From Homalodisca vitripennis (lineage: Eukaryota; Arthropoda; Insecta; Hemiptera; Cicadellidae), in NCBI RefSeq assembly GCF_021130785.1, contig NW_025777646.1:25201-89200 (forward strand): a stretch of 64,000 bases of DNA. The letters are read 5' to 3'. Below are positions 1 to 12,400 of this stretch, one piece after another (position 1 is the first letter of the stretch; each line of letters opens with the position of its first letter). Under the pieces are notes generated by a model, which saw only the letters and a list, made by a program, of their open reading frames with translations, did not search any database and was not told the DNA's origin. The position numbers and the translations under genes were made by a program.

Positions 1-1
1 T

Positions 2-1918
2 CAAGCATTTTTAAAAAGGCACCCTAACCTATCCTTAAGGACTCCCGAAGGAGTAACTTCTGCAAGCTCATGCGTCAGCGAAAACGATATTAAAAATTGG
101 TTTAAAACTATAGAAGACATTTTGAAAGAAGAAAATGCGGTGGACGTTTTGAAAGACCCGACTCGTGTTTTTAATGGCGATGAGACAAATTTCCTACTGT
201 GTCCAAAGGGTTCTAAAGTTTTAGCTCCCACAGGATCAAAAAATGTTTATGAAATTGACAAGGGAAATTCAAAAGCCGCCATTACTGTGATGTTTTCTTT
301 TTCTGCTTGTGGGCGAATTGTTCCACCGATGTTAATCTATCCGTACCATAGATTACCATCAAAAATTGTAAATTCTGTACCAGACTCTTGGGGTATTGGT
401 CATTCGAACACTGGATGGATGAAATCCGAAGTCTTTTATGAGTACATCGGTAATGTTTTTAATGCACACCTTGAAAAAAACAATATCACACGGCCAGTTA
501 TCCTTTTTGTAGATGGGCATAAGAGCCATCTTTCCTATCAGCTAAGCCAACTGTGTTCTGAGTTGCAAATAATACTGATAGCCCTATACCCAAACGCTAC
601 CAGAATAATGCAGCCAGCAGATGTTGCTGCATTTAGACCAATCAAGTCAGGCTGGAAAAAGGCAGTGTTTAATTGGCGTAGTAACCACCCGACAGACGCT
701 TTAACTAAGGAGAATGTTGCACCAATCCTGAAACATGTAGTGGACGAGGTCAAGCCTCAAACACTTACTAACGGATTTAGAGCCTGTGGCTTGTTTCCTT
801 GGAACTGCAACTCAATTGACTATACAAAGTGTCTTGGTAAAACCCAAATGAAAATTGTACCATTAAGCGGTAAAGATGTAGTTACCTTGGATCAATTCGA
901 AGGGATTGTAGGAGACGAAATGATAGAAAAATTCCGCAATATAGAGAAAGTTGTGTCGGAAAATAATGAACCTCCACTGTTTTTCACACTATATCGAGTG
1001 TGGGAGGAGTTTTCCAGAAATAAGCAACCTCAAAAATTTGGTTCGCCACATGCTGTCATGGAACTAAATCCACACTCTCCAAAAACTGTCACTGATGTAT
1101 GTGTGCCAGATAGGCCTATTGTCAAAGATGCCACACAACTGATGTTACAAAAACAACAAAACTATGATCCTGAAATTAATTTACCTGCACCAGATGTCAG
1201 TGCCAATGCATTAAAAAATGACACCACATATCTTCAACAATCAAAATGTGAAACAATGTACAACAATGTAAATGTAAAACTTGACCATAACTATACAACA
1301 CCCGAGAAAAAGTTAAGTGAAGGTTCACGTGTTGCGCTACATGCTTCACAAGGCATTGCCCAAGCATCTGGAAGCAGTGGTCCAGCTTTGGCTGATGTTC
1401 TCGTGTGGCCCGAAACTCCAACCAGAAAAGGCAAAAGAAAAACAGAAAGAGTACCTTACGTTGTTTCTTCGAAGAAATGGAAAATAATTTATGAAGAAAA
1501 GGAAGAAAAAAAGGCAAAAGAAGAAAGAGCCAAGGCAGAAAGGAAAAGACTACGAGAAGAAAAGAAGTTAAGTAAAGCCCAGAAAGGAAACTCTACTAAA
1601 CAACATAGTAAGATTTCTGTTAAGAAGAAAAATTATGAAGATCAATTATGTGGGAAAGTCAAAGTTGAAAAGTCAATTGATGTTGATAACGGACCGTCTG
1701 TATCACATAAGCCTAAGTCTGTGGGGAAAAAGTTGTTTCCTGTAACAAAAAATGGATTGTGCTACAGTTGTGGGACTAACTTCAAAGACGAAGAAGTCTC
1801 CCAACCTGTTGAATGTGACATGTGTGATAGACTGTATCATATAAAATGTATACAAAACAGAGAGGACCTTGATCAACATGATCCTGTGTTTGTATGCAAC
1901 ATCTGTTTGGACTTTTGA
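2..1918 (+). CDS. pogo/Tigger-like DDE transposase with C-terminal PHD-like finger (5' partial)
   Basis: The reading frame is open from the window edge to a TGA, giving 638 residues. No ATG is convincing, because the N-terminal CENP-B/HTH DNA-binding part lies outside the window. The first residues (FLKRHPNLSLRTPEG, then NDIKNWF) match the tail of that region in pogo-class proteins. A DDE_1 core follows. Its candidate catalytic aspartates are in FNGDET (about residue 60), LFVDGHKSH (171) and MQPADVAAF (207), so all three acids are present. Residues about 485-535 are rich in K, E and R and probably form a coiled coil. The last 55 residues form a zinc finger of the pattern CxxC, CDMCDRLYHIKC, CNIC, as in PHD fingers. 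Members of this family cut and paste DNA at TA sites in the nucleus. The frame has no stop, so it may be recently active. A domesticated jerky/CENP-B-like host gene is the alternative, but the transposon terminus downstream argues for a transposon. Confidence 0.85.
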   Translation, partial: QAFLKRHPNLSLRTPEGVTSASSCVSENDIKNWFKTIEDILKEENAVDVLKDPTRVFNGDETNFLLCPKGSKVLAPTGSKNVYEIDKGNSKAAITVMFSFSACGRIVPPMLIYPYHRLPSKIVNSVPDSWGIGHSNTGWMKSEVFYEYIGNVFNAHLEKNNITRPVILFVDGHKSHLSYQLSQLCSELQIILIALYPNATRIMQPADVAAFRPIKSGWKKAVFNWRSNHPTDALTKENVAPILKHVVDEVKPQTLTNGFRACGLFPWNCNSIDYTKCLGKTQMKIVPLSGKDVVTLDQFEGIVGDEMIEKFRNIEKVVSENNEPPLFFTLYRVWEEFSRNKQPQKFGSPHAVMELNPHSPKTVTDVCVPDRPIVKDATQLMLQKQQNYDPEINLPAPDVSANALKNDTTYLQQSKCETMYNNVNVKLDHNYTTPEKKLSEGSRVALHASQGIAQASGSSGPALADVLVWPETPTRKGKRKTERVPYVVSSKKWKIIYEEKEEKKAKEERAKAERKRLREEKKLSKAQKGNSTKQHSKISVKKKNYEDQLCGKVKVEKSIDVDNGPSVSHKPKSVGKKLFPVTKNGLCYSCGTNFKDEEVSQPVECDMCDRLYHIKCIQNREDLDQHDPVFVCNICLDF

Positions 1919-2170
1919 AATGAAATTGCCAACGAATTAAACATTTAATGGTTTTATTAAGATGTTGTAGAAGGGCAAACTATTATTGTCTAGTTTATTT
2001 GAATTTTAACGTCACAATATAGGCTATAGAAGTAATATTTTTTTTAAACTTTCTACTTATGCAATCATAATTATTGTATTCAATAGTTGTATATACACAT
2101 TATACATTTTAGAGTAAGTTGTGTGCATGATTTCATTGCCTCACTCTTATTTTAGCAAAATATGAAAGTG

Positions 2171-2226
2171 TGCCAATGACTGTCAAACAGAATGCCAATA
2201 ACTGTGAATTAGGTGCCAATCACTAT
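2171..2226 (+). repeat. Subterminal copies of the transposon end motif
   Basis: TGCCAATGACTGT (2171-2183), TGCCAATAACTGT (2193-2205) and TGCCAATCACTAT (2214-2226) are spaced by about 22 bp. The same 13-mer forms the terminus at 2413-2425. Repeated end motifs of this kind usually act as transposase binding sites; that role is inferred. Confidence 0.55.
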
Positions 2227-2426
2227 AATTATGTAACATAATAACAAAATAAATATTTCCACTTCCACATAACATAAATATTTACTTTTTAAATTTATTG
2301 TGAATGTAAAAAGAAAGTATAAAGCCAAAAACCAATCAATATTAACAAAATATATGTTTTCATGTGTCTGAGAACAAAATATTGAACAGACGTAAGGAAT
2401 AGCATCTTAAAGTGCCAATGACTGTA

Positions 2427-5400
2427 TAGTTTACCCTATTATGCTTTTAAATATTAAATGCTATTTAGATTAATGGAATTGATTTGTATTTATTGAAAGG
2501 AGTTTAATTTACATCTATTAAATTTCCTGGAACCAATAAAGATTTGACTATTTTTAGGATGTCTTATTCAAAATACTTTGAGTGTATGAGAGGAGGTTAT
2601 AAAAAACAAGCTTTGTAAAAAATATAAATTGCGTTGAATATATCACCGAGTTTATAACATTAGTTCATTTATAATTCTAAAACATATTCCATGCTAAATG
2701 ATTTTTTTTCCATTTGAACAGCTAATTCCTACTGAAAATCTTCAGCAAAACCCTCTTCTATCTAACCATGCAATAAGTGAGAATTAAACTCTACATCTAC
2801 TTAAAAAAGCACATTCATAAATTAGGATCATTTTCATGTTTACGTAAAAAGCAGGTTATTTTCAACGGATATCCTTCAAACCGTCTTAGTACCAAAATAC
2901 ATACTAAATTTCTCGTACTAATTCAATAATCCTATCAAATTTAAGTTATTTATTTTTATATTTGGACATCATGCTATTATTTTAAATTACAAAAAATTAC
3001 TAGAAATCTATTACGAGGTTTCTGTACAAAATTTAGGTTTGTTGATTTTCTTGAAATATTACAATAATGTGACGTTAGCCTGCCGGTTCTAAATCTCCTT
3101 ATGCTTGTTCTGAATCCTATTTTCTTGTTTGTTTTTTTTTTTATAGAAATATAAATGATACTAGGTATCTACCAATTGATTGAGCGACGAACTAGATAGT
3201 TTTAATTCTTTGGATATTCAATTTTATATGACATGTATATTTTCTGCTAATCAGGAATATAAATGGACCTATTTCTTGGTGGAGGGTTATTTGATACTAG
3301 TTTCATAGTAAATTTGTGTATTTTAGTTGTTTGTAAGTTTTTTAAATGAAATTGAAGCTCCAAAATATTGTATAGATTTTAGCCATTGTTATCTACAAAG
3401 AAGGGTCATAAAATGTAAAAAAAGGCTTTAGTGAATGATTTAACAATTATGTGACCATTGGCTGATGTTCTGTTGAACAATACAGCTTAACTTCTCTTCC
3501 ATATTCTTTAGTTCAATTGTGTATATTTTGTGAATTTAGGTATCGGAAATATAACTTTTGTTTCCTCATTGTATGCACTGATTTGGATATGAAATCCCAC
3601 TCACTGACATGAAACATTCGTGCGATTGCAGCTGAACGTTATTGAATAGCTTCAATCCGCTTAAGCACTTTTATTTCACAGAATAGCAATAGGATAAGTA
3701 TAGGTTTTTTTTTTGCTTTAAACTCCATAAATTTTTTCGTCCTCACAGTGCTGTAACACATTAAAAGCAATATCACGTATTGTAAAATAAATGTTCTTTC
3801 TCTTCTTTCTGTCAACGTGTTTCTTACATCGGTTATTTAGATTATATTAAAATGTCTTTTATCCTATGGTTTCTGAGAGGTCCAGTATTTGGTTCTAGAC
3901 TACACATCTAGAAAGAGGTTTGTATTCATTTGGCCTTTAGAATAAGTTTAGGTGTCTGGATTTACTAAGCCTCTGAAAGCCTCAATAATTGTAGTAGATT
4001 TACTTAAAATTATTGAAAATTATCATAATTCCATTTATTATCTTATTTAAAATTCAAGTATATTTAATACATCCAATCCAGATCTGTTCGTGATTATTTG
4101 CCTCAAACCCGAAACTGAAGTTGAAAAGGATCCCACAACCATCGGAAATTAACATTAACTTTTTGAAGGTAATTCATTTAATCGCGTAACCAGTTGTGGC
4201 CACTTACGTTTAATTAATCATTCTAATTATTGCTTAAATAATTTCAGGGGCAATAATGTTTAAGATATTTAATATGTTTGACTAGAAAACGATTTATAAC
4301 CTAATTACTAACATAATATGGTTATGTGAAAGATTAGGTTGACTATAAAGCTCCACTATTTTTAGAACTTAGATGAAATGATACTGAGACACAGTTTGCC
4401 CATAAGCAAAAATCTTTAGACAATTATTAATGCAATATGACTAAAGTAGCATATTATTGTAACACTATTTATACAAGAAAGTAATTATGACAGAAAGTAA
4501 AATGTAGACCACCGTGACAAATTTATGCAGTATTTTGAAATGACAAATTAGTAAGTAACACTTGCGTCACCATCTGAGAAAACCAATAATAGAATAACGT
4601 AAATTAAATAGATATTATGTTAAGGAGGTATCTTCCTTGTAATAAACTAATTTACCAATGAGCTGAAGTTTACAAATACACTTTTACTCCCAATGCTGAT
4701 TTTTAGAAAGAACAGTTGTACATGTATTGAGTTATTATTAAAGCAGTTCCCTACTATAGTTATATTTTGAATAAAACTGCATAGATATGATTTACAACCT
4801 GTTGTAACCTCCCGTGGGGTTGGTAGATGACCTGTACTGTCAATATATCACAGGTGTCACATACAGTCCACCTCTCGAACTGTGCTGATACATGCTGCAC
4901 TTCGCCCGAGGTGAATATGAAAATATTTCATGACAACTTTTGTTCATACCTTTCATGCTCTAAAATATCTACAGAATAAAAAGTTTGGGATAGCTTCTCC
5001 GGTTTAGGATGTAATTTAAAGTGTTCTTTTCATTAGTAAAACACACACACTGCTATCTCCTTTACTTTTCTGAAATGATATTATTGTACAATAAGTACAT
5101 ACAAAAAATAAGTTATATATTCATATTGAAAGTAAGATTGTCTCAATAATTTTAGTTAGTGGCACATGAGTTTTTCTCGCGTCCATTACAAAGGGAATTT
5201 CGATTCTTTTACCGAACTAAAATTACTAAATGATACGTCTATCACTTTAAACGCCACACGATTCCCCACATTTTACTTTAAGCGTATATTTATGTTTTTG
5301 ATGAATATATAGCCATTACTCCATGTGCACATCATTAACTGGGATTTTGTGATGTTCAATATACCGGTAAACAATCTTATGACGTCACTGTTGTAGGGGA

Positions 5401-6715
5401 ACAGGGTGGCACGGCGTGGGGTTTCAATTCAGAGAAATAAAAATTTATGTCTCAATGTATAAGTCAGGACATCATAAAAATGGTTAAATTTGATCGAAAA
5501 ACAACCAAAATAAATTTATAAATTACAATTGTGATTAAATTTAAAATTGTTTGACATTGCAATGGTGCACATTTAAAAGTGCTAACCTTATTTAAATGCA
5601 GCCAATAACTTTTCCTACACTCACTGCCCGGACAGTTTAAATATTTCAGTTTTTTTTTTTATTTTTAAATTAATATTCTCATCTGATGTAGTTAGCATTA
5701 TTAAAACTGCAATTTTTTTATCATAGGGAATGTTTTCTACGTTAAAATTAATAAAATATTCTACACAATAAAGTAATTTATTTGTTTTTACACGTTATGT
5801 ATCGTTAAAGACTAATAAGTAGGTTTATAGTAATGATAAATACACTAATATGAGACGTTTTATAAAACTGAGAACATCGAATTTATTGAATGAATTATTT
5901 AAGAATGCATTTGTTTAAGCAATTTAATATCTGCTCTCTGGCCTACTTAGTCAAGATCAAATCACTGACAAAAACATTTAGGAGTTTGCACGATTGAATA
6001 AAAGATAAGAAAAGTTCACGGATTGAATGTTTTAATTAATTTGACATTTGCAATTATTTTATTGACTAGGGAGATTTTAAAATTCAGTAAGTAGTTAATC
6101 ACACAAAAAAACATACGCACAAAACTACTAGTGGAAAATTATTTATGCAGGTAACAAACGATCCAGATGTAAAATCTATAGGACGCCATGTGTTTGTAAA
6201 TCTATATGTTTTTAAATTTCTGGAAAATTGGGAATTGAACAGTAAAACTGACTGTCAATGGGCAAAATGTTAAGGTCTTATCAAATAAAATTAATTTACA
6301 GTAACATACCGTGTACATACAAAAAATAACAATAAAAAACATATCTATGTCTGAAGCGAATGTGATTCCAAATTACTAACTAGTTCATTAAATTTGGGTA
6401 GATTTATTTTTACGTAAACATTTTATAATCGGTATTCCAACTAAAGTAGTGCATAAGTTCATACCATTACACAACTATCTGTCTGAAAAGAGTCTTAGAA
6501 CATCAACTTGCAACTGGGTTATCTGAACTAAAAAACTTAACTTCCAGACCACATTTACACAGCACGATTTGATTATTATTATTTAATACCATGACAAGAA
6601 TTCGAAGTAAAAGTATACATTACTTAAGATATCGAAAGTTTTTAAGAAACATATTCTATCCTGCATTTATTTGTTTAAAGTGTGTTATTGACGATGGAAG
6701 GTTTGAAAGGATAAC
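2427..6715. other. AT-rich DNA with no recognised gene
   Basis: I see no credible coding region in this stretch. Frames are short and have no family signature. A somewhat GC-richer island at about 4800-4915 (starting near the CCTCCCGTGGGG sequence) is not repeated elsewhere in the window as far as I can see, and I cannot assign it. Confidence 0.5.
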
Positions 6716-6983
6716 AGGATTTCGGACATATTGCAAATATAACTAAACCTTTTGTAACATATAGTGAAATGTCCGAAATCCTTTACATCGTTTCGACATC
6801 AGAGACATCTAACAGTGCACCTGATGAAACTGCCTCTTCACTTACTTATAGGTGTCTCTGATGTAGAAACGATGTAAAGGTTCGTTTAGAACTTCTTCGT
6901 CACCGACTTTCGTTGGACCTATTAAGACGAACATGACTCCAGATTCCAACAGGCAAGTCTGACACAGCGTCGGATACCACACG
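6716..6983 (+). repeat. Family A dispersed repeat, copy 1, with nested hairpins
   Basis: The copy contains an outer 14-bp perfect inverted repeat, AGGATTTCGGACAT at 6716-6729 and its complement at 6769-6782. It also has a 30-bp inverted repeat at 6780-6809 and 6851-6880, with 28 of 30 matches by eye. The 41-nt loop carries GTGCACCTGATGA. Downstream come CTTCTTCGTCACCGAC and AACATGACTCCAGATTCC. The last two motifs and the loop motif recur in the copies at 58740 and 62575. No protein is encoded. It is probably a non-autonomous element or the terminal part of a larger one. Confidence 0.6.
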
Positions 6984-7256
6984 CTGTAGTAAAAGGAATA
7001 AATAACAAATTATTTGTAAATGAGACACATATTTGATTTCTATCATGCTAGTCGTCTTATCTTGCAACAAGAAAAACAAACAAACTATGTAATAGTTTAC
7101 TTTGAGCAGCTATAAATAACACCATTATGATACAAGTGTTTTTTTGTTTTTTTTTTTTTTGCAGTACTGTAAAACAGACATTAGACAGCATTCAGTTTTC
7201 TAACAAAATAAAAAAGAGACTTCCTTTAAACTGCATTATACAAATTCATTTATTTA

Positions 7257-7260
7257 AATC
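7257..7260. repeat. Target-site duplication AATC, left
   Basis: AATC directly precedes the left LTR, and the same four bases follow the right LTR at 15318-15321. A 4-bp duplication fits a Ty3/Gypsy integrase. Confidence 0.7.
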
Positions 7261-8287
7261 TGTAACATGGTTGCTCTAATAAATATGTATATTATTAGTT
7301 ATGCACTGTATCCTCTGGTGGAGATACTCCATGACAAATAATTATAACCAGATTATTTGGTTTGTATCATAAATAATAATATTTAAATGGAGTTTGTGTT
7401 CTGCCAAATGAAATTGTAGTCTTGTAATGTTAACAATTTTTTTATTTATCTTGTTGCAATCTTTAATTGACAATTAATTTGATGTTTTGTACATTTTTGC
7501 ATTTCTTAATATACTTTTAGTAAGAGCACATTTCATTATAAATTTTCAATAGTTAAACCATTTTATATTCCTGACTATAGCTTGAATTGTTGTATCCAAC
7601 AAAAATAAAATACTTCTTCTTAATATATTAAACTAAATCACTTACACCTTTTATTTGGTTTCTTGTCCGGTTCACCGAAAACCCTAATAAGAAACAAATT
7701 ACAAATCTGATTAGAATTGTAATGTAGTTTAGATTTTATTACTTTGTTAAAACAATTTACTTCTTAGTTATTTAACACATTTTAGTGAAATTTTATTGAT
7801 ATTTAAATTTTTTTACACAATAAAGATATGTATGAATTTTTATTTAAATTAAAACAATTTGTTGATCTTCTTATAAAATGTACATACCCGTAAACTGGGG
7901 TCTTCTTTCAATCCGGACTACTAACTATGTGCCTACAAGGCTAAACTACACAAGATAATGAGCAGAGCTCTCCAGTAGTTTTGTTCTAACATTACAAGAC
8001 AAGTAACCAACTAGGTTTCCTATTGGTTAGCAAGTTTTAGACCTCTGAACCAATCAAAAATTTCAGTTTCTTACAATGGAGTACTATTGTTTTAAATGTA
8101 CAGAACTGAACTTGTCCAATTCAAGCTATTTCAGGGATGCCTTATTTTAACATTATACCAATCTTAGGTTTTATTTTTATTTTTTTTTTATTAAACTAAG
8201 CATATTACATATAAAAATATTTGGTTCAATTTTCCATTTTTTTTTATTTAACAATGTATTATTGTAACTATTTGCATATACGGTACA
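7261..8287 (-). repeat. 3' LTR of the gypsy-type element
   Basis: It is 1027 bp, begins TGTAACATGG and ends GGTACA on the plus strand. It matches 14280-15317 almost base for base. The clearest difference is near 7866, where the other LTR has TGGTTCAAAG in place of one C. Confidence 0.92.
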
Positions 8288-8303
8288 AAATCTCTCCCTC
8301 AAA
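8288..8303 (-). promoter_or_regulatory. Polypurine tract
   Basis: Read on the element strand, TGAGGGAGAGATTT lies directly against the 3' LTR. This is the position and composition of the primer for plus-strand DNA synthesis in LTR elements. Confidence 0.6.
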
Positions 8304-9406
8304 AAAAAAGGAAAATTTTCCAAAATATTCAAACTTGCCAACATGTCATTTTTCAAATATATATTTGTTTTACACATAAAAAACTCAAAATTCAACTAAT
8401 TCCTATCTTCAGGCTTAATTCTTAAAGTAAATAATCCCTTTATATCTTAATCTATTTGAAGATATATAAACTAAAACTTTATTTTATTAAATGATTAAAA
8501 GTTCAATTCATCATTCCTTCTACCCGTCCCATGACACTGAGGTACGGGCCCGGTACCAGTAATGTTAGGGGCTAGTGAGAGTAGGAACCAGCCACATGCG
8601 GCTGAGGTGCGGGCCGGGCTAGGGCGCGCGGCAACAGTCAACAATGACAACAATGTCCGTGCCACTACCGGAACCGCCGCCGTGCAGCAACAGAGGTTTG
8701 AACTGCAGATACAACTCAGCTCCACAGCACATTCACTACAACTTAAATAGAGTCATTAATCACTGTCAACCTTATCTATTGCACGTTATTTCAATGATGT
8801 TTATAGATAGTCTGTTATCATCATTATAAAATAACCTAATGGCATTACAATGTCATTACATCATTATCATTCTAATGATTTCCTGCAATGATGTCTTTCT
8901 AATGAATTTCTTATCGTTTTGTAAGTGTACTTTTATCTTAGTCTATTATGTACATTTTGTTTGAATTACTGGATTTATTTTTAAGCAGGTTAAAACCTTA
9001 CCAAAACTAGAAAATATCCTGAAAGCTTTCAGTTCAGTTGAGTGCGTTCCGTGGAAGTAGTCGTATCAAAAAGTTTGTTTCGTGATACCGTGATTCAAAT
9101 TACGTAAAAGTTCAGTGTGTAGTCGCGGCGCATGTTGTTTTGTCTCGTCAGTGTTAGTTTTTCGGTTACAAGGAAAGCTTTCAAGTGTAGATTTCCAAAT
9201 TTTGAATTTATTTTACATCCAGTGAGTCAAACATATTTAATACACTTTAACATATTAAATTCAGTATTATGAATTCTATTAACTTCAAGTATTTACATTT
9301 ACAACTGTTTAATGCCTTGTATTTACAATAATTATTTTATTCAGTATATTTTACAACTTAACTATTTAAGTTAACACTTAACTAAATTCAGCAATTCTAC
9401 AATATT
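8304..9406 (-). other. Post-pol non-coding region of the gypsy-type element
   Basis: About 1.1 kb between pol and the polypurine tract. There is no envelope frame. It holds a GC-rich island (about 8520-8710), whose composition differs from both LTRs and pol. It also holds a 5'UTR-like stretch on the opposite strand (about 9030-9232). Either could be captured sequence. The short open frames across the GC island (about 76 codons on minus, 62 on plus) have no family signature. Confidence 0.55.
8520..8710. other. GC-rich island inside the retrotransposon
   Basis: The run from about 8520 to 8710 contains GGGCCCGG, GCGCGCGG, GCGGGCCGGG and GAACCGCCGCCG, set in DNA that is otherwise very AT-rich. 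It includes a CAACA-rich patch. No RNA or protein family is recognised. Confidence 0.5.
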
Positions 9407-12400
9407 CTATGCTGGTTTTAATTGACTAATATGTGCTCTTTTCACAATATATGGTTCACCAATTTTTTGAATAAGTACAACAACAGGATTTAAGAAATAT
9501 ATCACAGAGTAAATGCCAGTGTACCTTAAACCAAGCTTATTTTGAAACTTATTCGCTTTATTACTGAGAAAATGAGTTTTTAAAAATACCTTTGATCCTA
9601 ATTTAAATGGGTGTTTGACTTTTTCCTCTGAATATCTCACTCTTCCTCTATTGTGTTCTACAGATTTCTTTACATTCTTTATTGCATTTTTAATTTTTAT
9701 ACTAATTTCTTGAGGTGTTACCTTATTGTCTATCAGGTCATTTATTCGCCATAAATTACTTAAAGCATGGTTAGGACTATGATTAAACATAAGCTTAAAT
9801 GGAGTACTATTTATACTTTCATTTAAAGCTGTGTTCAAACTCATTTGTAAATAATTTAAATCTTTGTTCCACATATCTTGCTTATCATGATAAAATGCTT
9901 GTAACATGCTTTTTAAATTTCTAAGGTATCTCTCAGATCTATTCCCTGATGGTTTGTAAGGAACTAACTTATGATGTTCAATACCATACTTAAAACAAAA
10001 CTGCTTAAACTCTTCACTTTTAAAACAACTGCCATTATCTGACACAAGTACTTGACAAGTTGAAAAATTATTAAAAACAATTTCCTCTAATTTTCTTATG
10101 ACAGATATACTCTTACAATTTCTTAAAGGTATTAACCAACAGTATCTTGTCATATCATCAACCACAATTAAAATATTATTATAACCATCTTTAGTTCTAA
10201 CTAAGCTACCAAATATATCAATATATATTCTTTCCAAGGCTTGTTTGGCATGAGTAGCGATTAATTGGCCCTCGTATATACGTTGAGCAGGCTTAGACAT
10301 TTTACACAAAGCACAGTTCTTAATTTTATTCTTAATTTCATTAACTAAGTTTGGCCTGTAAAAATGTTCTGTGACTTTTGCAATGGTTCTTTTTATACCT
10401 GGATGACCTCCAAGAACACTTGAGTGATAATAATTAAAAATCATTTCAATCAACATTTTTGGCAAATAAATTTTACCCTTATTTCTATCACTTATTCTAA
10501 ACATAAGTACACCTTTATTTAAATAAAACTTATCACTATTTTCTTTTCTATCTATACTTTTAACAATATCTTGAATTTCTACATCATTTTTCTGGTGTTG
10601 TACAATTTTAGTGAACGCTAATGGGAAATCTTTTATAACATTTAATTGAATAACATCAATTTTGTCATCTTTAACTACCTTCTTATTTACACATCTATGT
10701 TTCTTGTATTGCTTATTTTTCTTATTACTATTATCTGTACTAATTTTATTCTTATTATTAGCTTCATCTAGAACAATTTCATGCATCCTTGATAAACAAT
10801 CAGCCACCTTGTTGTCACTTCCTTTCACATGCTGTACTCTAAATGGCAAGCTTAATATTCTTTCTACCCACCTACCTAATCTACCAAGCTTTCTAAAATG
10901 ACCTAATACCCAAGAAAGTGCGCTGTTGTCAGTAATTAATAAAAAAGGCTGAATTTCTAGGTAAGAATGAAACTTTTCCATGCTTAAAATGACAGAGAGT
11001 GCTTCCTTCTCATATACTGACATACATTTCTCTGCGTCTGTGAATTTCTTTGAATAGTAAGCTATTGGTAACCTATCTCCATTAAATTCCTGAAGTAAGG
11101 TACTTCCTAAACCAATCTCGCTTGCGTCACACATAAGTATAAATGGTTTATTAAAATCAGCTATCCTGAGCACTGGGGGGTTACTTATACATGATTTTAG
11201 CTTCACAAAACTGTCATTACACTCAACTGTCCAATTAAATTTTACTTTCTTTTTTCTGAGTTCATTTAATGGACTAGCTATTTTAGCATAATCTTTTATG
11301 TATTTAGAAAAATATGATACCATTCCTATAAATCGACTGACTTGTTTAACATTCTTTGGAGGTTCAAATTCCCTAATTGCAACTGTTCTTTCAGGGTCTA
11401 TTTTTATTTGATTTTTACTTATTTTATGGCCTAAAAAGCTCACTTCCTTATAGGCAAACTTCACTTTACTGGGATTGACTGTTAGATTGTGATCACTTAA
11501 TCTTTTAATGACTTCTTTTAAATGAATAATGTGCTCTTCCAAACTTTTAGAAAATACTATTAGATCATCTACAAAATTCATACAATACTGAAATTTTATA
11601 CCATGAAGGACTCTATTAAGATATGAGCTTAATAAGCCAGAACCACAATGCAGGCCGTAAGGTACCCTATTCCACTCGTAGCTCGAAAATGGAGTAGAGA
11701 AAGCTGTTAAGTGTTTACAATTTTCTTTAATTTTTATTTGATAAAAGGAATTACATAGATCCAAAACTGTAAAATAACAAGCTCCTTCCAAGTAATGATA
11801 ACTTTGATGTAAATCACCAATAGGATAGTTAACCTTTTCGAGCTTTGAGTTCAACTTAGAGTAATTTATGACCATGCGAAATTTATCACTGTTTGGTTTA
11901 CCAACTAAAAAGGTAGGACTAGAGTAGCTCGATAAACTAGGTCTAATAATATTTTGTCTTAATAAGTCATCTATGATTTCCTTCATAATTTTCATTTTTG
12001 GAGGGCTTAATGGGTAAGGTCTAATGTTTACAGGCTCTTTATCTTTAAGTTTGATTTCATACTCAAAGTCTATTGCTTCCCCTATTTCAGCGGTAAATAC
12101 ATTAGGGTAGGCATTGACTAGCTTACAAATTTCATTTCTAGCCTTAAAACAACCAATCTGGATATTTTCATTTACATTATTACTCATAACATTAATGTTG
12201 TTAACAAGGCCAATATTTACACTTTTATTAAATTTAAAATAACATTCATCGTTGTTCAAATCTATAACTAATCCAACATCTCTCATAAAGTTTGCTCCTA
12301 ATATCATATTCCAAGCAACATTTTTCCCAATCATAAATTTAACATACCAACTAAACTTTCTAATTTTAATTTTAACAATACAACTACCAATAAGCTTAAT

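Larger units (their letters stand above)
1..2424 (+). mobile_element. 3' portion of a pogo/Tigger-type DNA transposon
   Basis: The element holds the transposase frame and about 500 bp of 3' sequence, and its 5' end is outside the window. Read outward from 2424 on the minus strand, the end is CAGTCATTGGCACTTT. It is followed by TA at 2425-2426, the CAGT/TA pattern expected of pogo-like ends. Three near-copies of the terminal motif lie inside the end at 2171-2226. The left inverted repeat cannot be checked here. Confidence 0.6.

Noticed and set aside
1197..1517. 106-codon minus-strand frame inside the transposase
   Set aside because: It is antisense to a clear coding region and has a phenylalanine/leucine run from the K/E-rich coding stretch.
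8304..9406. Envelope gene of an errantivirus
   Set aside because: No frame longer than about 76 codons and no signal peptide, furin site or membrane anchor; the region is non-coding.
10662..10901. Plus-strand frames inside pol and gag (also 12252-12593, 13589-13834, 13863-14084)
   Set aside because: They are antisense shadows of the retrotransposon genes, hydrophobic because the coding strand is K/N-rich.
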